Shown here: in pieces, positions 1 through 7,617 of the stretch | How positions within the stretch are numbered: position 1 is the first letter of the stretch | Layout of the letters: the number at the start of each line of letters is the position of its first letter | Assembly (NCBI GenBank): GCA_003153855.1 | Contig: PMBM01000022.1 | Location: 9,568 to 17,391 of the forward strand | DNA length: 7,824 nucleotides | Direction of reading: 5' to 3' | Source: Propionibacteriaceae bacterium | Lineage (GTDB): Bacteria; Actinomycetota; Actinomycetes; Propionibacteriales; Propionibacteriaceae | The notes under the pieces: generated by a model | The model's input: only the letters and a program-made list of their open reading frames with translations | What the model was told of the DNA's origin: nothing | The model's database searches: none | Program-made: the position numbers and the translations under genes

Positions 1-158
1 CCGATGAGGCCGACGATCTCGCCGGTGTGGACCTGCATGCTGACGTCGCCGACGGCGCGCAGGCCTCCGAACTGCATGGTCACGTTCCGGGCGTCAAGGA
101 GAACCTCGGGCGCGGCGGCCGGTGCCTGGTCGCTCATGGGAGCAAGGGCGGCGGTCAT
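1..158 (-). CDS. livG: Branched-chain amino-acid ABC transporter ATP-binding protein LivG, N-terminal part (runs off left edge)
   Basis: This is the cytoplasmic ATPase that would power the LivH/LivM channel encoded just upstream. Only the first 52 codons are in the window. After an Ala/Pro-rich leader, residues 19-52 read as the first strands of an ABC ATPase: LLDARNVTMQFGGLRAVGDV, then a strand ending GEIVGLI, which is the approach to the Walker A loop. The Walker A lysine lies outside the window. The FGGLRAV stretch is typical of LivG rather than LivF. The ATG at 158 overlaps the livM stop by 4 nt (ATGA) and has a GGAGGA ribosome site six bases upstream (170-165), so it is preferred; an in-frame ATG at 137 is a less likely alternative. 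LivF would be expected further left but cannot be seen. Family assignment is firm; LivG versus LivF rests on motif style and gene order. Confidence 0.9.
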   Translation of the reverse strand, partial: MTAALAPMSDQAPAAAPEVLLDARNVTMQFGGLRAVGDVSMQVHTGEIVGLI

Positions 159-1903
159 CGCAGGTCCTCCGTCGTCAGGGCGTCAGGGTTGAAGTGGTCG
201 TGGTAGGTGATCAGCTCTTCCTCGACCGACTCGGCCAGTTCTTCGTCCTCCGCGTGGAACTCGAGCTGACGGCGTTCGTCGGCGATGATGCCCTCAGGAC
301 GGAACCTCATCATGAAGACCAGCAGCAGACCGAAGAGCATGAGCCGGTAGTCGGAGAAGAACCGCAGCTTCTCGGGCAGGAGCTTCAGGATCGTGGCGCC
401 GACGAGCACGCCCATGACGGTGCCCATGCCGCCGAGGACGACCGCGGCGAGCAGGAACGCGGACTCGAGGAACACGTACTGGTCGGGCGTGACGGAGATG
501 TCGTAGTGGGCCTTCACCGCACCGGCAAGACCAGCGAGGAACGCGCCGCCTGCGAAGGCGAGGATCTTCAGACCGAACGTGTTGACGCCCATCGCCTCGG
601 CGGCCAGCTCGTCCTCGCGGATCGCCACCCAGCCGCGCCCGATACGCGAGCGGTTGAGGTTGACGAACACGACCATGATGACGGCCAGTACGAGCAGCAT
701 CAGCCAGAAGTAGTTGGCGAACCGTCCGATCTCGATGCCCAGCATGACGTGCGGCTTGCCGAAGTTGAACCCGAACAGGTTCAGCTCGGGCACGTTGTTG
801 ATGCCGTTCGACCCGTTGGTGATGTTCGGACCGTCCGAACCGTCGAGGTTGTTCATCGTGATCCGGAAGATCTCTCCGAACGCCAGCGTCACGATGGCCA
901 GGTAGTCGCCGGACACGCGCAAGGTCGGCGTACCGATGATGAGTCCGAGCAACGAGGCCACGCAGCCGCTGATGAGCACGGTCACGATGAACGGCGGGTG
1001 CCAGTTGAGGTGCGAGTACAGCGAACCGGACAGGACCGCGGACGTGAACGCGCCGGCTCCGAGGAACGCGATGTACCCGAGGTCCAGCAGGCCGACGAGT
1101 CCGACGACGATGTTCAGGCCGAGGGCGGTGGCCGCGAAGATGAGCACCTGCGTCGCGATCGACATGTTCGCGTCGGAGCCGTTCTGGGTGAACGGGAAGA
1201 CGAAGGCGACGAAGAAGGCGGCGAGCACCATGATCTTCTTGTTGTCCGCAGCGCACTTGGCGAACCATCCGAAGACCCCTGTACGTACGAGGACAAGGGC
1301 CAGCGAACCGGCGAACGTCAGGTAGAACAGGAACGCGCCAGGACCGCTGAGGCCGAGGGCGAACGCGGCCGCGAACAGGACCGCCGCGAGACCACCGGCG
1401 ATCGCGAAGATCTGCACGATGCTGTGGGTCTTGATCTTGCCCATGGAGGGGTCCGGCGAGCCCAGCAGGAGGAGCCCCGACACCGCGCCGACCACTCCGG
1501 CGACCAAAGCGATCCAGCCGCCGGGGTCGACGTTGATGAGGCCGCCGGACTCGATGCCGATGGCAGCGACGGCGACGAAGCCGGTCGCGAGGAGGCCGTA
1601 GCCGGCGAAGCGGGCACCGGTGTTCCACGCGACCCAGTCACGTACCTTGCTGGGCTTGCGGAACACGAGAGGAGCCGCGAACAGCACCAGCGCGATCACC
1701 GTGAGACCGAGGTAGTTGAACTGCAGAGGGCTGGGCGCTCCGCCGTACGCGACGTCGTCGAGCGGTTCGTGCGCGTACGACCACGGCACGAGTACGGAGA
1801 CGATCCCGAGCACCGCCGCGACGACGCCGCCGATGTGGGCGGCGGTCTGGAACTTCTCGAGCTTCTCGCGTGGGATGGTCAGCGCGGTCGTCAGGCGGCT
1901 CAT
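155..1903 (-). CDS. livM: Branched-chain amino-acid ABC transporter permease LivM, with enlarged N-terminus
   Basis: Integral membrane permease of 582 aa, partner of LivH in the cytoplasmic membrane. The conserved permease domain covers about residues 255-535: NIVVGLVGLLDLGYIAFLGA (264-283), the ATPase-contacting loop GRGWVAIREDELAAEAMGVN (422-441), GGMGTVMGVLVGA (491-503) and the terminal RFRPEGII (533-540). Ahead of it are about 240 residues with roughly seven hydrophobic segments (near 23-41, 63-81, 98-117, 129-148, 162-185, 188-210, 223-238). This makes it longer than E. coli LivM (about 425 aa). A 40-residue acidic tail (about 541-582) follows the last helix. The ATG at 1903 overlaps the livH stop by 4 nt and follows AAGGTGGTGG (1920-1911), so the much longer in-frame extension back into livH is not used. 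The stop overlaps the livG start. Translation is therefore likely coupled along the operon. Confidence 0.95.
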   Translation of the reverse strand: MSRLTTALTIPREKLEKFQTAAHIGGVVAAVLGIVSVLVPWSYAHEPLDDVAYGGAPSPLQFNYLGLTVIALVLFAAPLVFRKPSKVRDWVAWNTGARFAGYGLLATGFVAVAAIGIESGGLINVDPGGWIALVAGVVGAVSGLLLLGSPDPSMGKIKTHSIVQIFAIAGGLAAVLFAAAFALGLSGPGAFLFYLTFAGSLALVLVRTGVFGWFAKCAADNKKIMVLAAFFVAFVFPFTQNGSDANMSIATQVLIFAATALGLNIVVGLVGLLDLGYIAFLGAGAFTSAVLSGSLYSHLNWHPPFIVTVLISGCVASLLGLIIGTPTLRVSGDYLAIVTLAFGEIFRITMNNLDGSDGPNITNGSNGINNVPELNLFGFNFGKPHVMLGIEIGRFANYFWLMLLVLAVIMVVFVNLNRSRIGRGWVAIREDELAAEAMGVNTFGLKILAFAGGAFLAGLAGAVKAHYDISVTPDQYVFLESAFLLAAVVLGGMGTVMGVLVGATILKLLPEKLRFFSDYRLMLFGLLLVFMMRFRPEGIIADERRQLEFHAEDEELAESVEEELITYHDHFNPDALTTEDLR

Positions 1904-2859
1904 GCGCGGTCCACCACCTTCGCGCCGAGGAGGCCTTGCGGACGGAAGACCAGGACGAGGATGAGGAGCACGAAGGCCCACACGTCCTTCCAGGCGGGAC
2001 TGCCGAACTGACCAGGGATGAACGTGGTGGCCATGGACTCGACGACGCCGAGCACAAGACCGCCCACCACGGCGCCGTTGATGTTGCCGATGCCGCCGAG
2101 GACTGCGGCGGTGAACGCCTTGAGTCCGGCGAGGAAGCCCATCCGGAAGTCGATGTTGCCGTAGCGCAGGCCATGCGCCACGCCGGCGATCGCCGCGAGC
2201 GCTGCGCCGACCGCGAAGGCCGACATGATGACTCGGTCGACGTTGATGCCCATCAGCCGGGCGGTGTCGGGATCCTGGCTCGTGGCCACCATCGCCCGGC
2301 CGGTCTTGGTCCGGTTGACGTAGAACCACAGGAAGATCGTGCAGGCCGCCAGCGCGCCGATCGTGAAGATGGCGGAGATCTGTACGGTCACGTTGCCGAA
2401 GTGCAACGACTGACCCGTGATGCCGATGACTGTCGGGAACGGGATGGCGCGCTTCGCGTCAGGCATGCCGGGGATGTCGCCGAAGAACAGACGGACGAAC
2501 TCCTGGAGGAACACGGAGATGCCGATCGCGGTGATCAGGGGTGCGAGACGCGGAGCGTCACGCAAGGGGCGGTACGCGAGGCGTTCGGTGAGGAGCGCCA
2601 TGCTGACGCTCACGATCATGCCCCCGACGATCATCGCGGGGAGCAGCCCGAACACGGCCATCTGCCACGACATCTCCTTCGGAGAACCCATGACGACCCA
2701 GGTCGCGAACGCCCCGAAGGCGCCGACCATGAAGATCTCGCCATGGGCGAAGTTGATGAGCTGCACGATGCCGTACACGACCGTGTAGCCGACGGCGATG
2801 AGTGCGTACAACGCCCCCAACGACAGTCCGTTGATCAGTTGCTGCCAGAACAGATCCAC
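1900..2859 (-). CDS. livH: Branched-chain amino-acid ABC transporter permease LivH
   Basis: Membrane permease of 319 aa, usual LivH length, forming the translocation channel with LivM. Diagnostic stretches are the start WQQLINGLSLGALYALIAVG (5-24), GIVQLINFAHGEIFMVGAF (30-48), the ATPase-contacting loop GRAMVATSQDPDTARLMGIN (187-206), GGIGNINGAVVGGLVLGVVE (255-274) and the C-terminal FRPQGLLG (305-312). About eight hydrophobic segments are spread along the protein. The start is GTG at 2859, chosen because the N-terminus matches the family exactly there and a GAGAGG ribosome site lies five bases upstream. It follows the binding-protein gene after an 86-nt gap that carries a strong hairpin, and its TGA overlaps the livM ATG by 4 nt. 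Same strand and order as a standard liv operon. Substrate could be Leu/Ile/Val or another small hydrophobic amino acid or amide, since the family is broad. Confidence 0.95.
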   Translation of the reverse strand: MDLFWQQLINGLSLGALYALIAVGYTVVYGIVQLINFAHGEIFMVGAFGAFATWVVMGSPKEMSWQMAVFGLLPAMIVGGMIVSVSMALLTERLAYRPLRDAPRLAPLITAIGISVFLQEFVRLFFGDIPGMPDAKRAIPFPTVIGITGQSLHFGNVTVQISAIFTIGALAACTIFLWFYVNRTKTGRAMVATSQDPDTARLMGINVDRVIMSAFAVGAALAAIAGVAHGLRYGNIDFRMGFLAGLKAFTAAVLGGIGNINGAVVGGLVLGVVESMATTFIPGQFGSPAWKDVWAFVLLILVLVFRPQGLLGAKVVDRA

Positions 2860-2896
2860 GTCGCCCTCTCTTATGTTCGACTCTCACACAGAGGAA

Positions 2897-2933
2897 CGCG
2901 GTTGGCACCGACGAGAACGCGGTGCCAACCGCG
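2897..2933 (-). terminator. Intercistronic hairpin between the binding-protein gene and livH
   Basis: A perfect 13-bp inverted repeat, CGCGGTTGGCACC and GGTGCCAACCGCG, encloses an 11-nt loop (2910-2920). It begins 13 nt beyond the binding-protein stop codon and ends 37 nt before the livH start. On the transcribed minus strand it is followed by TTCCTCTGTGT, which is pyrimidine-rich but not a true U-tract. It therefore looks like a leaky terminator or an mRNA 3'-end stabiliser, the usual way such operons make more binding protein than permease. The inverted repeat is directly seen; its role is inferred. Confidence 0.8.
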
Positions 2934-2945
2934 CGTCCAGCTACC

Positions 2946-4154
2946 TCAGCTGAGGGTCTTCTCGGTGGCCCACTTGCCGCCGGTCACCTTGTAGACGGTG
3001 ATGACCTTGGAGACGGAGTCACCGTACTTGTCGAACGAGATCTTGCCGGTCGCACCGTCGAAGCTCACCGAACCGACTGCAGTCACGGTGTCGGCACGAG
3101 CGGACTTGGCGTCGGCGGCCTTGGCCAGCGACGTCTTGAGGGCGTTGATGATCGCGTTGGCCGCGTCGTACGACTGCGCGCCGTAAGCACCCATGGGGTC
3201 CTTGTAGGCCGCCGCCGTGTAGGCAGCCACGAACGCCTTGGCCGAGGCCAGGGAGTCCACCGGAGCGCCGACGGAGGTCGCGAGATCACCGTTGGCAGCA
3301 GAGCCGGCCAGGTCGACGTACGACGGGTCGTAGATGCCGTCGCCGCCCATCAGCGGGACGTTGAGTCCCGCAGCCTTCATCTGCTTGGACAGCGGCCCGG
3401 CCTGCGGGTACTCGCCGCCGTAGTAGACGACTGCCGGGTTGGCGCCCTTGACGTTGGTGATGACGGAGCTGAAGTCCTTGTCATCGGGGTTGATCGTCTG
3501 AGCTGCGACGACCGTGCCGCCACCCGCGATGAAGGCCTTGGTGAACGCCTCGACGAGGCCCTGACCGTACGACTTCTTGTCGTGGATCGTGGCGACGCTC
3601 TTGACACCGATGCTGAGCAGGTACGTGGCTGCTGTCGGGCCCTGGACGGCGTCCGTCGTGCAGGTCCTGAAGTAGTTGTCGTACGGACGCGCCGGGTTGG
3701 CCGCATCCTTGCCCTGCGTCAGGGTCGGGTTGGTGTTCGCCGGCGAGATCTGGACGATGTGAGCCGGCTGGAGAACGGGCGTGACGCTCTGGGCGACCGA
3801 CGAGTTCAGGGTGCCGACCACGCCGATGACCTGGTCGTCGGACGAGAGCTTCGTGGCCGCGTTCTTGCCGACGTCAGGCGTGGCCTGGTCGTCCTCGGCG
3901 GCGAGCTCGAGCTTCCAGCCCGGGATCGCGTTGGAGTCGTTGGCCTGCTTGATGGCGAGATCGACCGAGTTCTTGATGCCGAGGCCGAGGGCCGAAAGGT
4001 CACCCGAGAGCGGCGCGATGACGCCGATCTTGGCGATCTTCGTGGCACCCGTCGAACTGGTGGACCCGGTGTCGGCTCGCGACCCACAGCCCGACAGGGC
4101 CAGGGCGCCTGCCACGAACGTGACGGCGGCGAGCTTGACGATACGTCTGTTCAC
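2946..4154 (-). CDS. Branched-chain amino-acid ABC transporter substrate-binding lipoprotein (LivK/LivJ-like)
   Basis: Extracytoplasmic binding protein of 402 aa, membrane-anchored, that delivers ligand to LivH/LivM. A signal peptide (basic NRRIVK, hydrophobic 8-20) ends in the lipobox LSGC with Cys23 as the lipidated residue, followed by a Ser/Thr/Gly linker. The mature part is a type I periplasmic-binding fold: IGVIAPLSGDLSALGLGIKN (43-62), GVVGTLNSSVAQSVTPVLQ (111-129), ISPANTNPTLT (136-146), DKKSYGQGL (192-200), VVYYGGEYPQAG (242-253) and GGDGIYDPSYV (270-280). In LivJ the regions of the NSS, SPANT and GDG stretches contact the amino-acid backbone (recalled family knowledge). Apart from Cys23 the only cysteine is Cys165, so the LivJ disulfide is absent. 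GTG at 4154 is chosen over an upstream in-frame ATG at 4220 because it gives a clean signal peptide and follows AAGGAGG. Exact ligand cannot be read from sequence. Confidence 0.93.
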   Translation of the reverse strand: MNRRIVKLAAVTFVAGALALSGCGSRADTGSTSSTGATKIAKIGVIAPLSGDLSALGLGIKNSVDLAIKQANDSNAIPGWKLELAAEDDQATPDVGKNAATKLSSDDQVIGVVGTLNSSVAQSVTPVLQPAHIVQISPANTNPTLTQGKDAANPARPYDNYFRTCTTDAVQGPTAATYLLSIGVKSVATIHDKKSYGQGLVEAFTKAFIAGGGTVVAAQTINPDDKDFSSVITNVKGANPAVVYYGGEYPQAGPLSKQMKAAGLNVPLMGGDGIYDPSYVDLAGSAANGDLATSVGAPVDSLASAKAFVAAYTAAAYKDPMGAYGAQSYDAANAIINALKTSLAKAADAKSARADTVTAVGSVSFDGATGKISFDKYGDSVSKVITVYKVTGGKWATEKTLS

Positions 4155-4159
4155 GCTTC

Positions 4160-4166
4160 CTCCTTG
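4160..4166 (-). promoter_or_regulatory. Strong ribosome binding site of the binding-protein gene
   Basis: On the minus strand AAGGAGG is followed by five bases and then GTG at 4154. It is close to perfect complementarity with the 16S 3' end and decides the start in favour of GTG 4154 over the upstream ATG at 4220. It is the strongest site in this operon, in line with high binding-protein output. Confidence 0.8.
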
Positions 4167-4381
4167 TTGACGTTTTACCCCCACCCCGCGTGGACTGCGA
4201 GCACCGGGAGTCGGGAGCATTTGACCATGCGTTTGTCTCGCCTGTGTTACAGACCGTCGTACGAGGAGTCGGCTTTACCGAATTGTTGTTAAGTCCCACC
4301 GAACGATGCCTGTGTTCTACTGCACGCCGGCCCGTCCCGGCAAGCGCGGCTGTGCCACTCCCGGCCCGAGCTCCGCCAGAG

Positions 4382-4397
4382 TCTGAGGTACCTCAGA
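4382..4397. promoter_or_regulatory. 16-bp perfect palindrome, candidate operator
   Basis: TCTGAGGTACCTCAGA is a perfect, gap-free two-fold palindrome in the divergent region, 80 nt upstream of the small ORF and about 230 nt upstream of the importer start. A perfect 16-bp dyad with no spacer suits a dimeric DNA-binding protein better than an RNA hairpin, because there is no room for a loop. I cannot name the regulator. Its presence is certain; the operator role is inferred from symmetry and location only. Confidence 0.45.
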
Positions 4398-4477
4398 GGG
4401 GACAGTCACGGTGGCGGGGATGAAGATGCGGCAACTGCCCGATGTCCGCGAGGGCGCCTTACGCGGATCGTTGAGAC

Positions 4478-4687
4478 ATGTTCGAAAACCACGTGATGCA
4501 GATGTACGACACCCGCGAGATGGAGATGCGGGCACGGTTGAGCCAGCGCCGGGTGGACCTGGTCCCGCCCTTCCGCGGAAGTTGGAAGGGAGTGCTGGGG
4601 CGGTTGGCCGACCTTCTCCGTTCGGCGAAAGGACGGCCGCAGACGCACACCACCAGGTCGACGGTCCCGTCGACGCCATGCCTCTGA
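4478..4687 (+). CDS. Possible small hypothetical protein (69 aa)
   Basis: I do not recognise a family. The product starts [20 protein letters not shown], a charged, helix-prone segment rich in Met, Glu and Arg, continues with a mixed amphipathic stretch (about 25-50, including [18 protein letters not shown]) and ends in a Thr/Ser/Pro-rich tail. By codon count 59 of 69 third positions are G or C, which suits this genome's coding bias, while the second positions of the first half are A/T-rich as in real proteins. Against it, the ribosome site is weak (GGA or GAGAC upstream of the ATG). No membrane segment or signal peptide is visible. The stop lies 41 nt before the preferred start of the LAL regulator, so the two could share a transcript. 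It competes with the in-frame upstream extension of the LAL gene, which occupies another frame of the same DNA. Confidence 0.5.
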   Translation: MFENHVMQMYDTREMEMRARLSQRRVDLVPPFRGSWKGVLGRLADLLRSAKGRPQTHTTRSTVPSTPCL

Positions 4688-4728
4688 CCCGAGATGAGCC
4701 GCGCCGCTTGTCGGTGGTCGGTGGCAAC

Positions 4729-7617
4729 ATGTCTGCCATGACAGTCCGTGCTCCGCATGTCGACGGCCCGGCCGAGTCAGTCGTGATCGTCGGGCAGCTC
4801 GCCGAGCGCCAGTCGCTCTTGGACGCCTGGGAGCGCGCCAGGAGTGGCTCCCCGGGGGTCGTCCTGCTCGGCGGGGAAGCTGGCATCGGGAAGTCGACCC
4901 TCCTGTCCTGGCTGTCCCATGAGCTCGGTCCGGACGGTCAGTACGTGACGGGGTTGTGCGTACCGCTTGGCGAGGAGGGTCTCGCGCTGGCACCCCTGAC
5001 CTGGATCCTGCGGGAGCTGGTCGCTCGGCACGGGCTGACGACCGTACGGCAGTGGGCAGGGGCCGGTTGGCCCGCGTTGTCGCCCCTGTTGCCCAGCCTC
5101 GTCGACGGAGCCCTGAGTCCCCACGACCGGCTGCAGCAGTTCGAGGCGGTGGCGCGGATCTTCGAGCAGGCATCGGCGGTCTCGCCACTGCTGATCATCG
5201 TCGAGGACCTTCACTGGGTCGACGAGTCGACGCTCAGCCTGCTTCGGTTCGTGACCAGGGCCATGCTGAGCGCCAGGCTGCTCATCGTCTGCTCGTTCCG
5301 CTCGGACGAGCTGCCCCGCCGCCATCCCCTGCGGCCGTTCCTCGTGGAGGCCGGACGGCAGCACGGCACCCTACGCATCGATGTCACCCGTCTCTCCCCC
5401 GCCGAGACGGGCGAGCTGATCGCCCTGTCGAACGGCCGCACGCCTTCCCCGGCCTTGGTGAGTCTCATCGCCGAGCACAGTCAGGGCATCCCGTACTTCG
5501 TCACGGAGCTCGCCACCGCCACAACGGTCGGCTGCCTTCAGCTGCCCGACACCCTGCGCGACGCGCTCAGCGTGCGGCTGTCCAGGCTCTCTGACCCGAC
5601 GGAGCGTCTGGTGGCCGTCATGTCCGTCGCCGGCAACCGCATCGACCACGATCTACTCGCCCTCGTGGCGAAGGCCGAAGGCCTCGTCGACGGTCTGGAG
5701 CCCTGCCTTCGTGAGGCGGTGGACGCGTCAATCCTGGTGCCGGACGACACCGGCTACTCGTTCCGGCACTCGTTACTGCGGGAAGTTCTGTACGACGACC
5801 TGTTGCCGGGCGAGCACGCTCGTCTCCACTCGACGTTCGCCACCGTGCTGACTGACCATCCTGAGCTCGGATCGGTCATCGACCGGTCAGCGATCCCCGC
5901 GCACTGGTTCGAGGCCCACGACCTGCAACGCGGCTTCGCGTCCGCCATCGAGGTCGCGGCCACACCCTCACTCCCCCACGCCGAGGCGCTCTCCCTCTAC
6001 GCACGAGCGCTCGACGTCTGGGCCCGCATCGCGGATCCGGACTCCGTCGTGGCGAGCCAGGACATCCCGTACGACGAAGAGGTCGGCTCGCCGTTGAGCG
6101 ATCCGCGAGCGCGGATCCTGCACCTTGCAGGTGTCCGCGCGTACCAGGCGGGAGAGATCGACCGCGGCCTCACCTACATCGCCGCTGCCCTCGAACGGGT
6201 CGACCCCGCACTCGAGCCGTTGTCAGTCTCGCGGCTGCTCGTGCTTCGAAGCAGGCTGCTGCGGCTGACCGGCGTCGCGAACAGGGATGGGTTGCTCGAG
6301 GCCCTACGGCTGACGGCGCCGTTCGGCGACACCTTGGAACGCGCTCAGGTTCTCAACCAGCTCTCGAAGCTGGACCAGATCATGTACCTGCCTGAGGCGG
6401 CCGGGGAGGCGCAGGAGCTGCTCGAGATGGCTCGGCGCCTGGGTCGTGACGACCTCATGTCCGACGCTCTCGTCACGCTGGGCGGCATCCGTTGTTGGAC
6501 CGAGGATCCCGACTCCGGTATTGCCCTGATGGAGTCTGCCCAGCCGCTGGCGACCCAGAGCACGACCATGCAGCGGGTGGCGACCAACCTCTCCGACGCG
6601 CTGTTCAGGGCGGGGCTGTACGAGGAGGCCATCGACGCAGGTCGGCAGGGGCTCGACGCGGTGGAGAAGCTGGGCCGCGAGCGCGAATGCAGCCCGATGC
6701 TCCTTGGCAACATCGCCGAACCGATGCTTGCTCTGGGCCGGTGGGCCGAGGCTGAGCGTCTCATCCAGCGTGGGCTGGATCTCGACGCGCCCTTGTCCCA
6801 CGCACGTCAGTTCCACCTGCTGCTCGCCGAGCTGCGGTGCTGGCAGGACCGGATCGACGAGTCCGAGACCATGCTCGCCACCCTCACCGGGATGTTCGGC
6901 ATGGTCTCGCCGGACCTCCAGCTCACGATGACGGCACGCGCGACGCGCGCGTTGGCGGCCCTGGCGTGCGGTGACCCTCAGCGCGCCTGGGCGGAGTTCG
7001 AGGCGAGTCTTGGCGGGGCTTATGTGCCTCCGGCGCACCGGATCCCTGTACTCGTCCCCGCAGGGATGGCGCTGAGGGCCGGGGCGGGAGACCGCGCACG
7101 CTACGCAGCGGAGCTCGAACGCGCCTGCTCCGGTTCGGGCCGGCGCGCCGCTGCGTACGAACCCGTGCTGCGCGCCTACCTCGATGGTTCCCGCGAGGCC
7201 TGGACGAACGCGTACGCATCCCGCGACGACCCAGCGCTGCCCGTCGCGGTCAAGGCAGTCGTCGCGTTGGAGCTGGCGCGCGTCACGGACGCAGAAGACG
7301 CTCGAGGAGCGACAGAGCTGCTGGCCGAGACTCGAACGGAGGCTGACGTCCTCGGAGCGCAACTTGTGGTCAGATGGTGCGACGAGCTGCGTCCTTTGGC
7401 TGTCCGGGCCGCCGTCCGCCCTGGCGGCCTCACAGCGCGTGAGGTCGAGGTGCTCCGGCTCGTGGCCGAGGGCCGCTCGAACTCGCAGGTCGGACAGGCC
7501 CTCGTCATCAGCACGAAGACCGCGAGCGTCCACGTGTCGAACATCATCGCGAAGCTCGGCGTGAGCAGCCGCGGCGAGGCTGCCGCGTGGGCCTACTCGC
7601 ACGGAGCCATCGACTGA
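4729..7617 (+). CDS. LAL-family (MalT-like) ATPase transcriptional regulator with LuxR-type HTH
   Basis: Cytoplasmic signal-transduction ATPase and DNA-binding regulator, 962 aa, in the usual size range for the LAL class. An AAA/STAND-type ATPase domain occupies about residues 18-270: Walker [10 protein letters not shown] (49-57, Lys55), Walker [14 protein letters not shown] (154-166, Asp160), and a sensor-like [11 protein letters not shown] (184-194). A winged-helix-like region with [19 protein letters not shown] (345-363) follows, then an alpha-helical, TPR-like stretch (about 400-890). The C-terminus is a GerE/LuxR helix-turn-helix: [20 protein letters not shown] (899-918), with [18 protein letters not shown] (931-948) as recognition region. 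ATG 4729 is preferred: GGTGG precedes it by four bases and the ATPase domain begins soon after. ATG 4738 or 4678 are alternatives; the frame is open back to 4411 but that part looks non-coding. It is divergent from the importer, which it might regulate; the inducer is unknown. Confidence 0.92.
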   Translation: MSAMTVRAPHVDGPAESVVIVGQLAERQSLLDAWERARSGSPGVVLLGGEAGIGKSTLLSWLSHELGPDGQYVTGLCVPLGEEGLALAPLTWILRELVARHGLTTVRQWAGAGWPALSPLLPSLVDGALSPHDRLQQFEAVARIFEQASAVSPLLIIVEDLHWVDESTLSLLRFVTRAMLSARLLIVCSFRSDELPRRHPLRPFLVEAGRQHGTLRIDVTRLSPAETGELIALSNGRTPSPALVSLIAEHSQGIPYFVTELATATTVGCLQLPDTLRDALSVRLSRLSDPTERLVAVMSVAGNRIDHDLLALVAKAEGLVDGLEPCLREAVDASILVPDDTGYSFRHSLLREVLYDDLLPGEHARLHSTFATVLTDHPELGSVIDRSAIPAHWFEAHDLQRGFASAIEVAATPSLPHAEALSLYARALDVWARIADPDSVVASQDIPYDEEVGSPLSDPRARILHLAGVRAYQAGEIDRGLTYIAAALERVDPALEPLSVSRLLVLRSRLLRLTGVANRDGLLEALRLTAPFGDTLERAQVLNQLSKLDQIMYLPEAAGEAQELLEMARRLGRDDLMSDALVTLGGIRCWTEDPDSGIALMESAQPLATQSTTMQRVATNLSDALFRAGLYEEAIDAGRQGLDAVEKLGRERECSPMLLGNIAEPMLALGRWAEAERLIQRGLDLDAPLSHARQFHLLLAELRCWQDRIDESETMLATLTGMFGMVSPDLQLTMTARATRALAALACGDPQRAWAEFEASLGGAYVPPAHRIPVLVPAGMALRAGAGDRARYAAELERACSGSGRRAAAYEPVLRAYLDGSREAWTNAYASRDDPALPVAVKAVVALELARVTDAEDARGATELLAETRTEADVLGAQLVVRWCDELRPLAVRAAVRPGGLTAREVEVLRLVAEGRSNSQVGQALVISTKTASVHVSNIIAKLGVSSRGEAAAWAYSHGAID

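Larger units (their letters stand above)
4155..4477. other. Divergent intergenic region with promoters for the importer and the plus-strand genes
   Basis: About 320 nt between the divergent starts at 4154 (minus) and 4478 (plus). No convincing gene lies here; the frames crossing it have no recognisable protein. Positions 4215-4320 are clearly richer in A/T than the flanks, as expected for promoter DNA. On the plus strand TTGACC (4221-4226), 18 nt, then TGTTAC (4245-4250) is a possible but poor -35/-10 pair, because the second hexamer lacks the usual TAnnnT. I could not place a convincing minus-strand promoter for the importer. A 9-nt direct repeat GCCTGTGTT occurs at 4240-4248 and 4308-4316, and a 16-bp palindrome lies at 4382-4397 (separate entry). 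Confidence 0.5.

Noticed and set aside
122..2011. 629-codon open frame on the plus strand opposite livM
   Set aside because: Translation is a low-complexity Asp/Glu/Arg/His-rich string with no family resemblance; it mirrors the codon bias of livM on the other strand.
1904..2329. In-frame N-terminal extension of livM into livH (724-aa version)
   Set aside because: The extension translates as Arg/His/Gly-rich nonsense inside livH, while ATG 1903 has a ribosome site and a coupled 4-nt overlap.
1870..2994. 374-codon plus-strand frame opposite livH and the hairpin
   Set aside because: Same kind of Asp/Glu/Arg-rich shadow; livH on the minus strand matches its family end to end.
2922..4292. 456-codon plus-strand frame opposite the binding-protein gene
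   Set aside because: Val/Arg/Asp-rich shadow translation with no recognisable domain; the minus-strand lipoprotein explains the region.
4326..4341. GCCGG/CCGGC 5-bp inverted repeat with a 6-nt loop in the divergent region
   Set aside because: Short GC-only stem without a T-tract; such repeats are common by chance at this GC content.
4317..4886. 189-codon minus-strand frame running from the regulator start into the intergenic region
   Set aside because: Ser/Pro/Arg-rich with no family signal, overlaps the regulator's Walker A region, and lacks a convincing start.
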